From: Ricinus communis
Lineage: Eukaryota; Streptophyta; Magnoliopsida; Malpighiales; Euphorbiaceae
NCBI RefSeq assembly: GCF_019578655.1
Contig: NC_063260.1
Coordinates: 15,316,001 to 15,380,000, forward strand
Direction: 5' to 3'
Length of the DNA stretch: 64,000 nt
Part shown: positions 25,561 through 37,631 of the stretch, one piece after another
Position numbering within the stretch: position 1 is the first letter of the stretch
Layout of the letters: the number at the start of each line of letters is the position of its first letter
The notes under the pieces: generated by a model
Told to the model about the DNA's origin: nothing
The model's database searches: none
What the model saw: only the letters and a program-made list of their open reading frames with translations
Made by a program: the position numbers and the translations under genes

Positions 25561-26122
25561 CTCCCAGCACTATAGAGGTAAACCCATAGGAGCATTGCAA
25601 GGCTATCACCTTGCGATCTGGTAAGCAATTGTATGGTTCTTTGCCTTTAGCTTATAAGGATGATGTGATTGTGCAGGACAAGCCAGCTAAGGAAGGACTA
25701 GAGCCTGAGGTGGTGAAGATCGAGAGGTAGAAAGAAGACATGCAAAAGAGCCTTTTACGGGAGTATCAGCCCCCGGTTCCATATCCTGCGAGGTTGAGGC
25801 AGGACAAGGTGGACAAGCAATACAATAAGTTTCTAGACTTGTTTAAGCAGCTGAAAATTAACTTACCTTTTGTTGAGGCGATTTCGCAGATGCTGTAGTA
25901 CGCTGAGTTCTTAAAGGAGATTTTGAGCAACAAGAGAAAGTTGGAGAATCTTAGTCAAGTAGTACTTAATGAGGAGTGTTCAGCTATTCTCTAGAATAAG
26001 CTGCCACTCAAGCGACGAGATCCAGAGAGTTTTACTGTCCTTTGTGTTATTGGCGGTTTGCCAATTAGTACTGCATTAGCCGATTTAGAAGCTAGTATTA
26101 ATTTAATGTCCACTAGTTTGTA
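25560..26122 (+). pseudogene. Athila protease start, truncated
   Basis: Decayed frame ending with VLCVIGGLPISTALADLEASINLMSTSL-like sequence (26040-26120). The active-site triplet expected as D-L-G-A-S reads D-L-E-A-S, so Gly is lost. Element homology ends at about 26122 and unrelated AT-rich sequence follows: the rest of pol and the 3' LTR are absent. Confidence 0.75.
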
Positions 26123-26529
26123 GTTATATATTAAATTATTTATTAAATAATTTTATTATTAAAAATAATTTTTATATTAATTCTTTACATAAAAAAAAAA
26201 GAAAAAACCAGCAAACCACGGAGCTTTAACTGCGCCTCACTTGTTTTGTAATTTTTCCATCATAATAATAAGAAAAAAGCCTTACCTGCAAGTCCATGAA
26301 ACAAACCTAACAGTCTTTACTATCATTTTATTCTATTCTATTTGTTGCTGTCGTTGCTATTATTATTATTATCATTTTTATTTTCCCTTGTAATAACAGA
26401 ACGTTGCTTCCAAGTAATCATAAACATCCCCAAAACCCCAATTCCTTAAAAAATCTCAGCTGCTTTCGATAATCTTGAATTGTGAATTGTTTTGGTTGGT
26501 GATCTCATCTATCTATTGCAACAAAAATC
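26123..26529 (+). promoter_or_regulatory. Promoter and 5' UTR region of the SWAP70-like gene
   Basis: About 400 bp separate the broken Athila end from the start codon. Contains CATCATAATAATAAG and repeated TTATTATT stretches, then TAATCTTGAATTGTGAATTG before the ATG. No TATA box is distinctive enough to call. The proximal promoter may include transposon-flank sequence. Confidence 0.4.
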
Positions 26530-29500
26530 ATGACTTCCAATGGCGCTTCTACGGTAAGTTTCAATTTGTTGGTTTGTTTGTTTGGATTAATAATAAAGAA
26601 ATGATAATTGTTGGCACAGCAGAGACCGGTGGACGCCGACAACAGTTTGGAAAGGATCAAGCGGCAGTTAGCGTCTGGTTCTGGTCGGAATTTGTTGCAG
26701 GGTCCACTTCTCAAGCGATCTGAAACTGTACGCACCTTTACTATTCAGTTTGTACATTCAATTTTAATTCTATAGAAAATCATGTTTGATATTACAATGA
26801 ACTATGAAGTAAAATGAATAACCCTAGATAATTACTTGATTCTATGTAGTTGTGTACAAATTAGGTTTTATAATTTGAAGATTTATTGAGGCATTTCTAT
26901 TTTCTTTGTCTTTAATCCCTGAATTTATAGTCTGTTCATAACTTGCTTCTATTTTTGGCTTTAATAGTTAAGAAAATGGAATGAAAGATGGGTGATATTG
27001 GACCCAACAACTGGAAAAATGGAATACAAGTGAGTGAATATCACACTTTTATTTTATTTCTTCTCCATTTTATTTTTAGCGAGTATTTTGATAATTTTTA
27101 TCTGCTTGCTTTAGGACTAGGAGAAATGAACCAGCTATTAAGGGTACTATCATCTTTGATGCAAATAGCACGATAACAGTTTCTCCTGTCAACTTCCAGT
27201 AAGATTATTATTATTATTATCTTACGTCAGTTTTAGAATTTTTTTTTCTGATTGTATGAGTTGAATGGTCAAATAACGATGTTCTTTTTTGTTTTTTTTA
27301 TTTGCTTTAGTGGACTTCCAAAGTATGATGGCTGCTGTTTCTGTATCCATATTAATCTATCTATTTCCATTTATCAAATATAGGCAAACTGCAAACCTGA
27401 GTTTGCCTCTGTTTAAAAGCTATGTTTGTTTTGGTTAAATTCAAGTAGTTGATGCCTCATGCTTAACTTATATTTAGACATTGGCACTCCACAAAAAAAG
27501 GACTACTTTCTTTGCGCGGAGACTCCTGGTGCAGCAAGAGCATGGGTAGCAACATTACAGTAAGTGTTTCCTTTGCAATTGTGCTCTGTCTAATCAGACT
27601 GTTATCACCTTTCTGTGATTGTAGATGGTATTTTTAGTCTGTACACATGCACACATTCAATAAGGGTGTTTTATTTGTAGAAAATAATTTTTGTTTTCCA
27701 TTTTCAGTTTTCTTTGAAAAAAGCGATTTTTCATTTTCTGTGAAAATTTAGAGAATGTGTTGATTTGTTAAGAAGATAGTACTATTTTCTAACTTACAAA
27801 ATTAGATACACATGTTTGCATGACAATTATTTTCTATAGTTAGAGAATCAAAATGTGGTCTTTCTATCATGAATTTAATATCTAAGATATTTTTTAATAA
27901 AATGAAAGAGTTAAGAAGTTAAAAAGAACCTGTTGTAAAAAATATAATACATCTAAAAGATATAAAATGTAATACATTTAAAAGAATGAATGAATAAAAA
28001 ATTATGAGAAAAATCAACTAAGAAAAAAAGTGAAATAAAAAAAATGTTTGACAAAAAAGTAAAATGAATCCTGGCATTTGGATCTAGTTAAGAAACTAAT
28101 ACAAAATTGAGGGAGTAAAATAATAGTAGCCCATGCATTAATGCATAAAAATAATGAACGAAAAGAAAAATGGTTGATGTTGAAGCTGGGATTTGAACCC
28201 AAGCTTAAGGGGAAAAGTTGGATAACAGCCTAAACTTAAAGGCTAAATTGGACTTTAAGTGGAGACTTCCATGTTTTCCAAATGGAAGTTATTGCATAAA
28301 GGAAAACATCGGAAAACTTTTTTTTCAAAGGTTCTAGTTTTCTATTTTCTAATTGACCACAAAATTCTGTTTTCTAGTTTTCTTAGAAAAGTTTTCCAGA
28401 AAATAGCTTGATTGTCTTTAAGTAAACACACCCTAAATGGTTGAAATTTTTTTATTCTAAATAGTCAGAATGCAGTAATAAAACAAGTATTTAGGACTCC
28501 AATTAGGGATATTGAGTTGCATACAACTTATGATGGTTTTTGGTTTATTTTCTGTCTTGCTGTTTCCTTTTCCTTCATGAAATTATTCATTTTGAAAATA
28601 AAATCTTTGTGAGTCTTGTATATATTGCTGGGCTTCGGGATCTGGTGTACTTGGTTTAAAACATGCTCTTTTCTTTATATTCTCCTTAATATTACATCGG
28701 TCCATCATTCCACTAAAATGGGTTGGAATGCCTGTATGCCTAACCTATGCGAAGTCAGCGCTCTATTCAGTAATACCGGATGCCCCTGCATAACTTCCTG
28801 AAGTATTTCCCATACAATTGGCTCTTTTTCCTGAATTTTACTCTTAGCAACTCCTATGTTCGAAGCAAGATGTTGTCTAATTAGACTACGAATTACAATT
28901 ATCTGGAAAAGTTCTATTGCTATTTTGCGAGGCAATCTACATCGATGTAATGAAAGTGAGGGGCCTACGACAATGACAGAACGCCCCGAATAATCAACTC
29001 GTTTTCTAAGCATAGTCTCACAAAATCTTCCTTTTTTGCCTTCAATTTCTTGGATGCACCTAAATCATTTTGATTAGAGTGGAAGGCATGACAATGCAAA
29101 ATTTTTTGACATAGCTTGAAGTAGTGAGGAAAAAGAAACCAACTTTCAAGAATCTTAAGGAGAGTTGTGCCTTGGATAGGATTGAGACAAATAAGTTTTC
29201 TATTACCCTTAGTTGCCTTCACACAGTCCTATAGAAGATTTGATCTGGGACAACTAGCAAATAAGATACAGGACTAAGAGAAAGTTTCAGAAATCTTCAT
29301 CAGTCAAATGCTCATCACCTTTTCTTTTTGGCTCCTATCCCACACTTCATTTTTTTTTTTCCAATCACATCACTGCCAAGGTCCTTCATTTCTTATCATT
29401 CTGTCCATCATTTGAGGATTATTTGTGTTCTGCCAATTCTTTTTGGTTTTTCTTTTCTTGAGTTTGTGCGTGTGTGTGTCTGGAAGATGATTCCTTTCCC

Positions 29501-32500
29501 TTCATTTTAATTATGTCTCTAATAAATTCCTTCACGTTGATGAAATCATACTCTTTATGGACAATGTTGTTAATATGTTTCAATTGAGAGTTAGTCATGC
29601 AAATAACAAGACCTGAGAAACAGGGAACTTGAATTAAAATAAAATGTATTCTATTTAGGGGTAATAGGTTTTCTATAGTTTCTTTCCGTTGGTCTCTAAT
29701 TTTGTTGATGTTGGATAGTGTGTTTTTTCTTAATTTTTTAAAGTTTTTTTATTTGGTGGACATGGTTCTTTATGAGAAATGCATTCCTCAGTTGTTAAGG
29801 TCATAAGGTTTCATTTTTCTTTTTCACCTTCATTGCTTCTATTTATCTTATAACTGATAACAGACTTTATATTTTCTCCATCTATCTTTTGGCCTTCTGT
29901 CAATCAGTGCAACTCAGTTGGTTCTGAAGGCCCATAAGGAGGCAGTGAATTCCTTAAGTGGGACAGGTTCTGCAAAATTAGGGACAGTTGCGACTGTAGT
30001 TGCTGCAGCCAATTCAACAGCCCTTGAATGCTCTAAAGAAATTGAAGCTGCTATGCAGATTTCATTGAGAAATGCTTTGGGAATGGTGAATAATAGGATA
30101 ACTGATGGTCCCATGGATGATCTAGCAATCATGAAGGTACAATAGTTTCAAACTGCTCATATGCTATAAACTCATCTATATTTTAGACAAGTATATCAAC
30201 TTTGTGCTTGGTACAATTTTATGAAAGCACATTCAATATGTTTTATAAAGATTGGGTTGTGATTGCATTGTGTTTTGGTTGAAAGAAAGTTCGATGAAAC
30301 GCTAAGCAATGGATATTTTCCAGGTTAAATTACTTATTTAATCTTTATTAGAGTTTTGATTTTGCATTGTACTCGAATCTTGATTTTGAGCAGCTTTGGA
30401 TAGAAGAGAATAAAGGGGGTGGAATGAAGGGAGAAAAAGAGGGTATTGCATTATGTATTCTGTTACTTGTTTCAGTTTTTAGTGTGCCCTGTGTTCTAAT
30501 TACAATAGGTTTTCATCTGTGTCATGCTGCTGTATGGATCTATCTATAAAGTTCTCAAAGAACCATTTTATCCTTGAAATAAATCGTTTCTTGAAAGGAA
30601 AAAGAAACAGTAGAAAAGGTATAATTGGTGGGCATGACTCAAACCCATATTCTACTGTATATAGGTGTTACTACAACTTCATCACTAATAATCTCAGTAA
30701 CAGTGACTGAAAAGAAACATTTAAGTTTTAGAAGAAAAAATCATCGTCATTGTTAGTATAGGTGTCATACCACACTGTGGATTTGAGTTGCACATAAGGG
30801 GTCTCGGGCATAGCTGAAAATATGGTTGAATCTAAGAAATAGGGCAATTAAGTAGAGGACCATAGACATATGCAAGATTTTAGCAAACTTTGATTTTATT
30901 ATGGATCTTTAGTTCTCAAATAAGGTTTTGAAAGAGCAAGAGTACTGTATCTAAAATAGGATAAGTTGTTGAAGAAGCAAGAAATTACACATGTTGCTCG
31001 TGTCTTTAACTCAACTCTACTAGTTAGGGTTTTGGTTACATGAATCATTTCCAACCATTTCTATTTATATAGTGCTACAAGGTACAAATAATTTTGCAGC
31101 AGGTCATCTTATCATCCTACATTTAACACTCATCTTGTGTTTTTATGTGGCTTTATATGTTTGACCTTTGTAGTCTTATCTTATTTTGTAGCCTTCTTTC
31201 CTCATTGCTCCAACACTTGTCACTTAAAGTAGCTATCACGGCAATATTATAAAACTTCTTCAATGAATGGGATTTTAAGATCTCATATGGACTCCTGTTA
31301 CCCTTCTCGATTTAACCATCATGTTTTTATCCCTTGAGAAATTGAGAAACTTGAAACATGTTGAATTGGAATTGTTTAGTTACAAAAGTGCATATCTTGT
31401 TTGGGCTCTCACATGCCACGAGGCATGGGATTATCTTTGTTATAGGCTTCAAAAGAGCCAGACCCTAGGTCAGCAATTCAAGCCGGGTGCAAACCTTTGA
31501 GCCAGTTGTCTCTTTACCCTATGTAATTTTTCAGCTGGTACTCTTTTGTCTCCATTTAACTTAATCTTGCCCAAGAGAAATGATGGAAATTTACTTTAGA
31601 ATCAAAAAATGAAAGAATTTACCTCCATTTTTCTTAAAAAACAAAAGATCTAAACAATTTTCTTTCCATCAGAATAAAGCATGAAAATATATACCTCCAC
31701 TAGCTTCTTTTATGAATAAAGGATCATAAAGGTTAATGAGTAAGGGGTTGATGAATGATGATCTCTTTTAAAATGAGTACGGTTTGTTTTCATACAATGG
31801 TAAATGAATAGTGTCTCTTACTTTTGTCGTTGAGATTTGGAAATCTTGATAAGACAAGTTTGGCTTACACCAAGACTCCATAATCATAGACCGGAGTTTT
31901 ACACAAGAGATGTCTGAAAGCATAATTGAAAGGAGTGTAGGTGATGCATAACAGCTTTGGTGGATTAATATTCAGACTGAGATTTGAATTAGATTAAGAT
32001 GTATAGAGAAATAGAATTTTAGTTGGAAAGAGTAGAATTTTGAGTTTATGACTGAATTTGGTGGATTTGAGTAGCTTAAATCTGCACTAATTGCAGAATT
32101 TCATGTAAGATAATGAAAATGCCCCTAAAACTTAAAGCTGCAAAATATTGGGCAAACAACTAATTTATTTGAATAGGCATGACACTTGGATAAGATGGTT
32201 CAAGGACTAGGAAATACTGCCTGGCTGTGTTTGGTGAGAGAAGTGGAGAATATGGGACAAGATAAAATAGGGTAACACGAACATACTTCTCTTTCTGTGT
32301 TTAGTGAATTTAGGATTATACAATTAAATATCATACTTTATGTTTGGCAATGTTGGTACATGATGATTGGACATTGTGCAGAAGGACGACACTACCTTTG
32401 TGCTATCTTATGTCTAGAGTATACCAATCATCCTAAAAAATCACATGTTAAAATTGTCTGGATACAGAATGGCAAAAAATGGAATCATACCAAAAGCAGT

Positions 32501-35500
32501 TGAAGAAAAAAAGAATTAGAAAAGCGCCTGGAAAAGCAGGTGAACTGTTAATGGCTAATTGAGCCTCATGGTTTCTCTAGAAAATTTCTAGAGGAAGGGC
32601 GATCGCGAGAATATTTTCCATTGTTTTGTTAGAAGATGAATGATAATTTGATTAGTGGAGAAGCTATTGCATGGGTAAGAGATAATTTTAAGGTTTCTTT
32701 TTGAATGATAGTAGTTAAGTTATATAAAATGGAGGTTAATGATTATCCTTTATTCCCTTACCCCTCCTCTTTGTGAAAATCCCCTGCTAATAGAGTTAAA
32801 TTAACTGTTAGCCTACCTTTATTTCATTCACATACTTGCTATGGAGTGTTTTGTGACAGAAATAGTTTTGAGTTTTTAATTTCAATTTCTTTTTTTGTCA
32901 GTTCTACTGGAAAACTAGAAGCTCATATTGTTGTCCCTATTGTTTACATCTTACATTACTCAATTAGAGTTCTATTTTCCAAGAGGTTTAGCAGAATGAG
33001 TAGAAATATTATGGTGGCAGCAGTGGAGTGGTTGTGGTAGATAATAGATATGGACATAATACTGCTACTGTATTTTAAGAATGTGGTCAAAGAAAAATGT
33101 TCTTGTTTTTTCTAATTGGAAAAAAAAAGCATAAAATGTGTCCTTTAAGGGAAAACTGTAGAAAACAAGTTATAGTTCTTTTGTAGTATCAATATAAGTT
33201 CTGGTTAAAAAGGTTTAAAAAGCTTTTCAATCTTTTTTGAAGAAAGGAAATTCGGAAAGAACCCTTATCTTGGGCAACTGAACTACCTTTCTATAAATGT
33301 TTAGCTTTCTCCTCTGTTTCTCTCTCTCTCTCGCTCGCTCTCTCTCTCGCTCTCTCTCTCCCTTCTACTTTTGTTATTATAGTACACTTTTTATTTTTAA
33401 TTTTTTTAAACCTTGAGAGACAAAGATTATTCGGATATTAGATTCTAAAGGATGCACTTCCTTCTTGGTAGCTTGATACCCTTATGAGCTGCATTAGGTG
33501 GTATTTGACTGAGTTCCAGTTTCACAGAAGGTTGTAAATTGACCTTCAGAATTCTCAGCTCATTATATCAAGAAGACTTGAGAGCCTGATTCTAATTTTT
33601 GATATGTTAAATCTCTTAAATAAGGTTAGTCGTATGTTAGAAGTGATGACAAGTAATTGTCATATAAACCCTTTAAGGAGAAAATAGGCCTTCTAACCCA
33701 AGTTTTAATTTCTTGATGGCTGCTATGTGTAAATCACATGTTATGCAATGCAAAGGCAGGCCTATACCCTCCACCTGGTCTCACTTGGCCATCCTTTGAC
33801 TTTTAGGTGCTAATGGAAATTTTCATTCCACATGCCTTTGTTTTCTGAGTAATTATGCCCTGCAGGAGACACTAAAAGTCAAGGATGAGGAGCTGCAGAA
33901 TTTGGCCCGAGACCTTCGTGCTCGTGATTCAACAATAAGGGAGATAGCAGACAAGCTATCTGAGACAGCTGAAGCTGCTGAGGCTGCAGCATCTGCAGCC
34001 CATACAATGGATGAGCAACGGAGAATTGCTTGTGCTGAGATTGAGCGCTTGTCAAAAGCTTCACAGAAGCAGCTGGATTCATCCTTGTTAAAGGTATCAA
34101 TTTCTGTTCTTCTCCTGATGTTTTAATTTATGCATTGCTATGAGTCATCCAATATGATGATACATTTGTTATCATATGAAATCTTCATTCAGGGATCATT
34201 TGCATCTTTCCACTCAGACTGTTTTCCTCTTATCGGTGAATCAAATTGTAAAATAAAAATCATAAACAGGTAAATAAAGAAATAGATAAATGGTTGAATA
34301 CATAGTTGAAGTCTGATTTAGAATGTTGAGATGCTGTTTGAAATTGTCATGGTGGTTGTTTATTTTGAAGTTGACCTTGTTTAGTGTTTTATGCTTTAGT
34401 TCTTGTGAAGTTGAATTCTGTTAAAAGTTATTTATTTGGTGCATGAGCATGAGTTGACTTCTTAGGAAGTAGAAATAAATTTTGTTTGGTCCAAGTGTGA
34501 AAAATGACATAGTATTGCACAATAAAATTTAGGATTACAAAAGCCAATCTTTGCTATCAGCCAACAATTTTAAATTATCTTAATATGAATAATGATAATT
34601 GATAAGGATGTCAGGATATATCTTCACTTTAAAAATGTCGACACAATAGAAAACAAATTTGAACTAGCACAAACTGTATAAATGTTTGAGAAAATAAAAA
34701 TTTACTAGGAATTTAATGATATTTAATTTAAATTGTCATTTGTAACCCTAGTTATTACTAGGTATTTGTAGAAAAAAACTTAGCTATTTAAATATTTTCT
34801 TTTACTAGGTTTGTGAATTATTAACTGATTTAAATGAGGAAGTGCAACTTGACTACCTCCCTCTGGGAATTACTTCCTGTATGGATGCGCAGTTCTCCTT
34901 TCTACTTCCTGGGAACTTGTAATTCAAATCAAGCACAACAGATTTGTGCACTTCCCTGGAAGTTTTACTTCTTGAATCTACTTGCCCATAACCAAAAGAG
35001 GCCTTAGAATAGTATGCATGATTTTGCATGTCAATTCTGGCTGTTTTGGTTATCATTATTTTGGTCTTTGTTTGTGCATATGCAGTTGAAAGAGTTTGAA
35101 GAGAAGGTTAACAATCTAAGCAAAGAAAGAGATGAAATGATCAAGCAGAGAGAATCTGCTCTTCAGGAGGCACATCTATGGCGTTCTGAGCTTGCAAAAG
35201 CTAGAGAGCGTGTTGTGATATTGGAAGGAGCCGTAGTGCGAGCAGAGGAGAAAGTTAGGGTTGCAGAAGCAGATGCTGGAGCTAGAATAAAAGAAGCTTC
35301 ACAGAAAGAGGCAGCTGCTGTGAATGAGAAGCAAGAGCTTCTAGCATATGTAAACATGTTACAGGCACAACTTCAAAGGTTTAACATCTGATCCCTCTTA
35401 AAACAAAGTAATTTTAGTTATGTTTTATTACATTTTGCAACCTTGTACAGGCCTTCTATTAGTCTATGTCAGAAGACGAGCAATTTTTTTTTTTGGGTTG

Positions 35501-36864
35501 ATCTCATAATGTAAATATTCATTTGGTTGAGAATAATAATCATCATAAAAAGAAAATTATGTGATGACTCAGAAATGGGAATTAAAGAAGGTCTGCAGTC
35601 TTGCTGGTTATGGAACATGAATTTTGTCAACTTTGTTCCCGACTTCTGAATTGTTTTTCTTTCCTAAATAAATAAATGGCTGGTTTCCTATTTAAAAGAA
35701 AAAGGAAAACAAACTCTTCTCGATTTTTAGTAACAGTTCTCTAAAAGTTTCTTGTAAACACACTAACCAGTTTGGTAGTGAGGAAAGTTTTAAGTAGTTC
35801 CGATGAATTATTTTCAGTATGTAGAACTGACTGAAAAGTTCTCATGGGAAAAGAGGCTAGAAGGTATTCTGAAAGGCATTTCCTGTTATTATTTTGGAGT
35901 ATTTGTTTTAGAGAACAAATAATTGAAGCAAAAATATAGATAATCACAAGAGAAACAGAAGAGTGATAAGATTTCAAATAGGGATGAGTCTTACCAAGTT
36001 AGTTTAAGGAGTATCAGAAAACACCTATTTATAAGAAGATAATCCTGAAATTCTAATATGTTTATTTTAAAAGGCGTAACTGTTCCTTAAACGTAAGGTA
36101 AAAGATCTTTCTGAAATTGTGTAATTAGACTCTTTCACTATGATTTGTACAGCAATACTAAATTTCTCTTCTCTTTTTCTTTCTTCTTTTTTTTATTTTT
36201 TCAATTTTCATTTTATTTTATGATGTTTCTGAGTACCATATATGGTACTTTTATGTTTGCTCCTACCATTCGGTCATTCAATCTTCATTTTTTTTTTCTT
36301 AATCACCCTGGGCATCTTACTAGTTCCAGATAGATCTATTTTGATATTATATTCATAACTAGTAACTGGTGCATACATCAGCATTTTCGAAATTCATTTG
36401 ATGTTTGTTTTGGGGGTTGAATGTGGGAAGCCAGTTTGAAAACAACCACTACTGGCATATGAAGTTGAAAAATTATGATATACTAATATTTTTCTGTGAA
36501 CAGACAACACATTGATACTCAGCAAGTGTTTGAAAAGACCGAGTCTTCAAATGCTGTTGGAAACACTCTTCCCCTGACTAAGCATGTGGACTTATCGGAA
36601 GCGAATGTAGATAAAGCTTGTCTCAGTGTTTCTAGAGTTTTGCCAGTCTCTGAGGAGAGTGTAGTGGACATGGGAGTCGATCAAGCTAATCTCCAGCCAA
36701 TTGGAGATACTGAATGGAGCGACATTCAGCCAACAGAGTCGAGAATAGCCGATGTAAAAGAGATTGCCCCTGAGACAGAAGGAAGCAGCTTGGATATTTC
36801 TGTCGTTAGCCCACCTGTAAATAATCATCATGATCAAGGAGGTAACAATTTTCATCAGCCCTGA
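26530..36864 (+). CDS. SWAP70-like PH-domain and coiled-coil protein
   Basis: Ten exons, all GT-AG: 26530-26553, 26620-26727, 26968-27029, 27115-27198, 27311-27342, 27478-27559, 29908-30136, 33866-34093, 35086-35378, 36504-36864. Phases agree at every junction and give 1503 nt, 500 residues. Residues ~35-140 form a pleckstrin-homology domain ([19 protein letters not shown] start, closing helix [15 protein letters not shown]), expected to bind phosphoinositides. Residues ~215-420 are a long Glu/Lys/Ala-rich coiled coil ([38 protein letters not shown]). The C-terminus is acidic and poorly conserved. This matches the plant proteins annotated as switch-associated protein 70-like; a rice member acts as a Rac/Rop exchange factor, so a signalling role at membranes is inferred only. 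No damage seen. The coding structure is spread over 10.3 kb by introns of up to 3.7 kb. Confidence 0.9.
27658..28437. mobile_element. Inverted-repeat element in intron 6
   Basis: The left edge (AAGGGTGTTTTATTTGTAG, then repeated TTTTCCATTTTCAG) is mirrored on the right (TTTTCCAGAAAATAGC ... AAGTAAACACACCCT). Read inward from both ends: GGGTGT(G)TTTA(T/C)TT. The size, about 780 bp, and the ends fit a non-autonomous DNA transposon of hAT style. I could not find a matching 8-bp target duplication. Confidence 0.45.
28712..29060 (-). pseudogene. rpoC1: Nuclear copy of a plastid rpoC1 fragment
   Basis: On the minus strand this reads [71 protein letters not shown] and [14 protein letters not shown], an internal part of the plastid RNA polymerase beta' subunit. 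Upstream IEGKKGRF extends it to about 29060. Homology stops abruptly after ILVE, at about 28712. Several residues differ from the usual plastid protein, mostly as G-to-A or C-to-T type changes, as expected for an old methylated nuclear insert. It lies in intron 6 of the SWAP70-like gene in reverse orientation and has no start or function. Confidence 0.88.
29060..29907. other. Remainder of intron 6
   Basis: No gene seen. A small GT-rich patch (GTGCGTGTGTGTGTC) lies near 29465. The short ORFs here are not supported. Confidence 0.5.
30137..33865 (+). other. Intron 7 of the SWAP70-like gene, 3.7 kb
   Basis: Bounded by ATGAAG|GTACAA and TGCAG|GAGACA. I see no coding remnant or transposon with clear ends. 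A TC microsatellite lies near the 3' end. Confidence 0.7.
33318..33362 (+). repeat. (TC)n microsatellite with CG interruptions
   Basis: About 45 bp of TC repeats with interspersed TCGC units (TCTCGCTCGCTC) inside intron 7. Confidence 0.95.
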
Positions 36865-37631
36865 TGCTTAGTCAAAGGTATACATAATACAGAAGATAAC
36901 GATTTGCACATAACTTGGATGGTAAGCTATTCGAAATTACTTAACAAACAAAATGTTCGCCGGGTGTATTTTTCTTTATTGGCTGGCTGGTTGGATGTTA
37001 TTGTTCTGATGCCACTGTGCCTTTTGGTAGAGGACCAATAGAGTTTTCCTGAATGTACTTTAATAGCTTACAATAATCTATAGATCACATTTATGTAGAG
37101 AGCATAATTTGGAGGCAAAAGGTACATATAAGCTCCTAAATTTTTGGTCACAGTGCAACTAAATCTCTAAACCTCAAAGTAGCTCAATTGACTCTTAAAG
37201 TTTGAGAACTAAAACAATTATATTCTTAGAACTAACTTCTTTTTTATTTAACTAATGATGATGGTGTTAATTTATTTTTGTCAAGGTGAAGGAGAGATTA
37301 TTATTTTATAATGTTCATTCACTAAAAGGCTTAGCTAATATTTTATCGCATGCAAAAAGTACGAGTTGAAAAAAATTAGAGCAGTTTTTTCTAACATTTA
37401 AAACTACTTGGGCTCATGTTATTATATGGTGAAATAAACGGGTAATTTTAAGAATATAATTGTTTTATTTTTAAATTTTAAGAGTATAATTGAACTATTT
37501 AAAGTTTAGAAGTTTATTTGTGCTTTAGGAGTTTATTTATACTTTTTACCTACTTGGGAATCTTCTGGTGATTGTAAATCCTAACAGTTTGTTACTGATG
37601 ATGTCTGATATCATTTTTCTTGATTAAGATC
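36865..37631 (+). other. 3' flank of the SWAP70-like gene
   Basis: Contains the 3' UTR and spacer. No further exon seen. A donor-like GGAG|GTAACA exists at about 36840, but reading through reaches a stop 21 bp later, so I end the protein there. Confidence 0.5.

Noticed and set aside
28705..29013. Functional polymerase subunit gene
   Set aside because: Only an internal rpoC1 segment without start or catalytic NADFDGD motif, lying in reverse in an intron.
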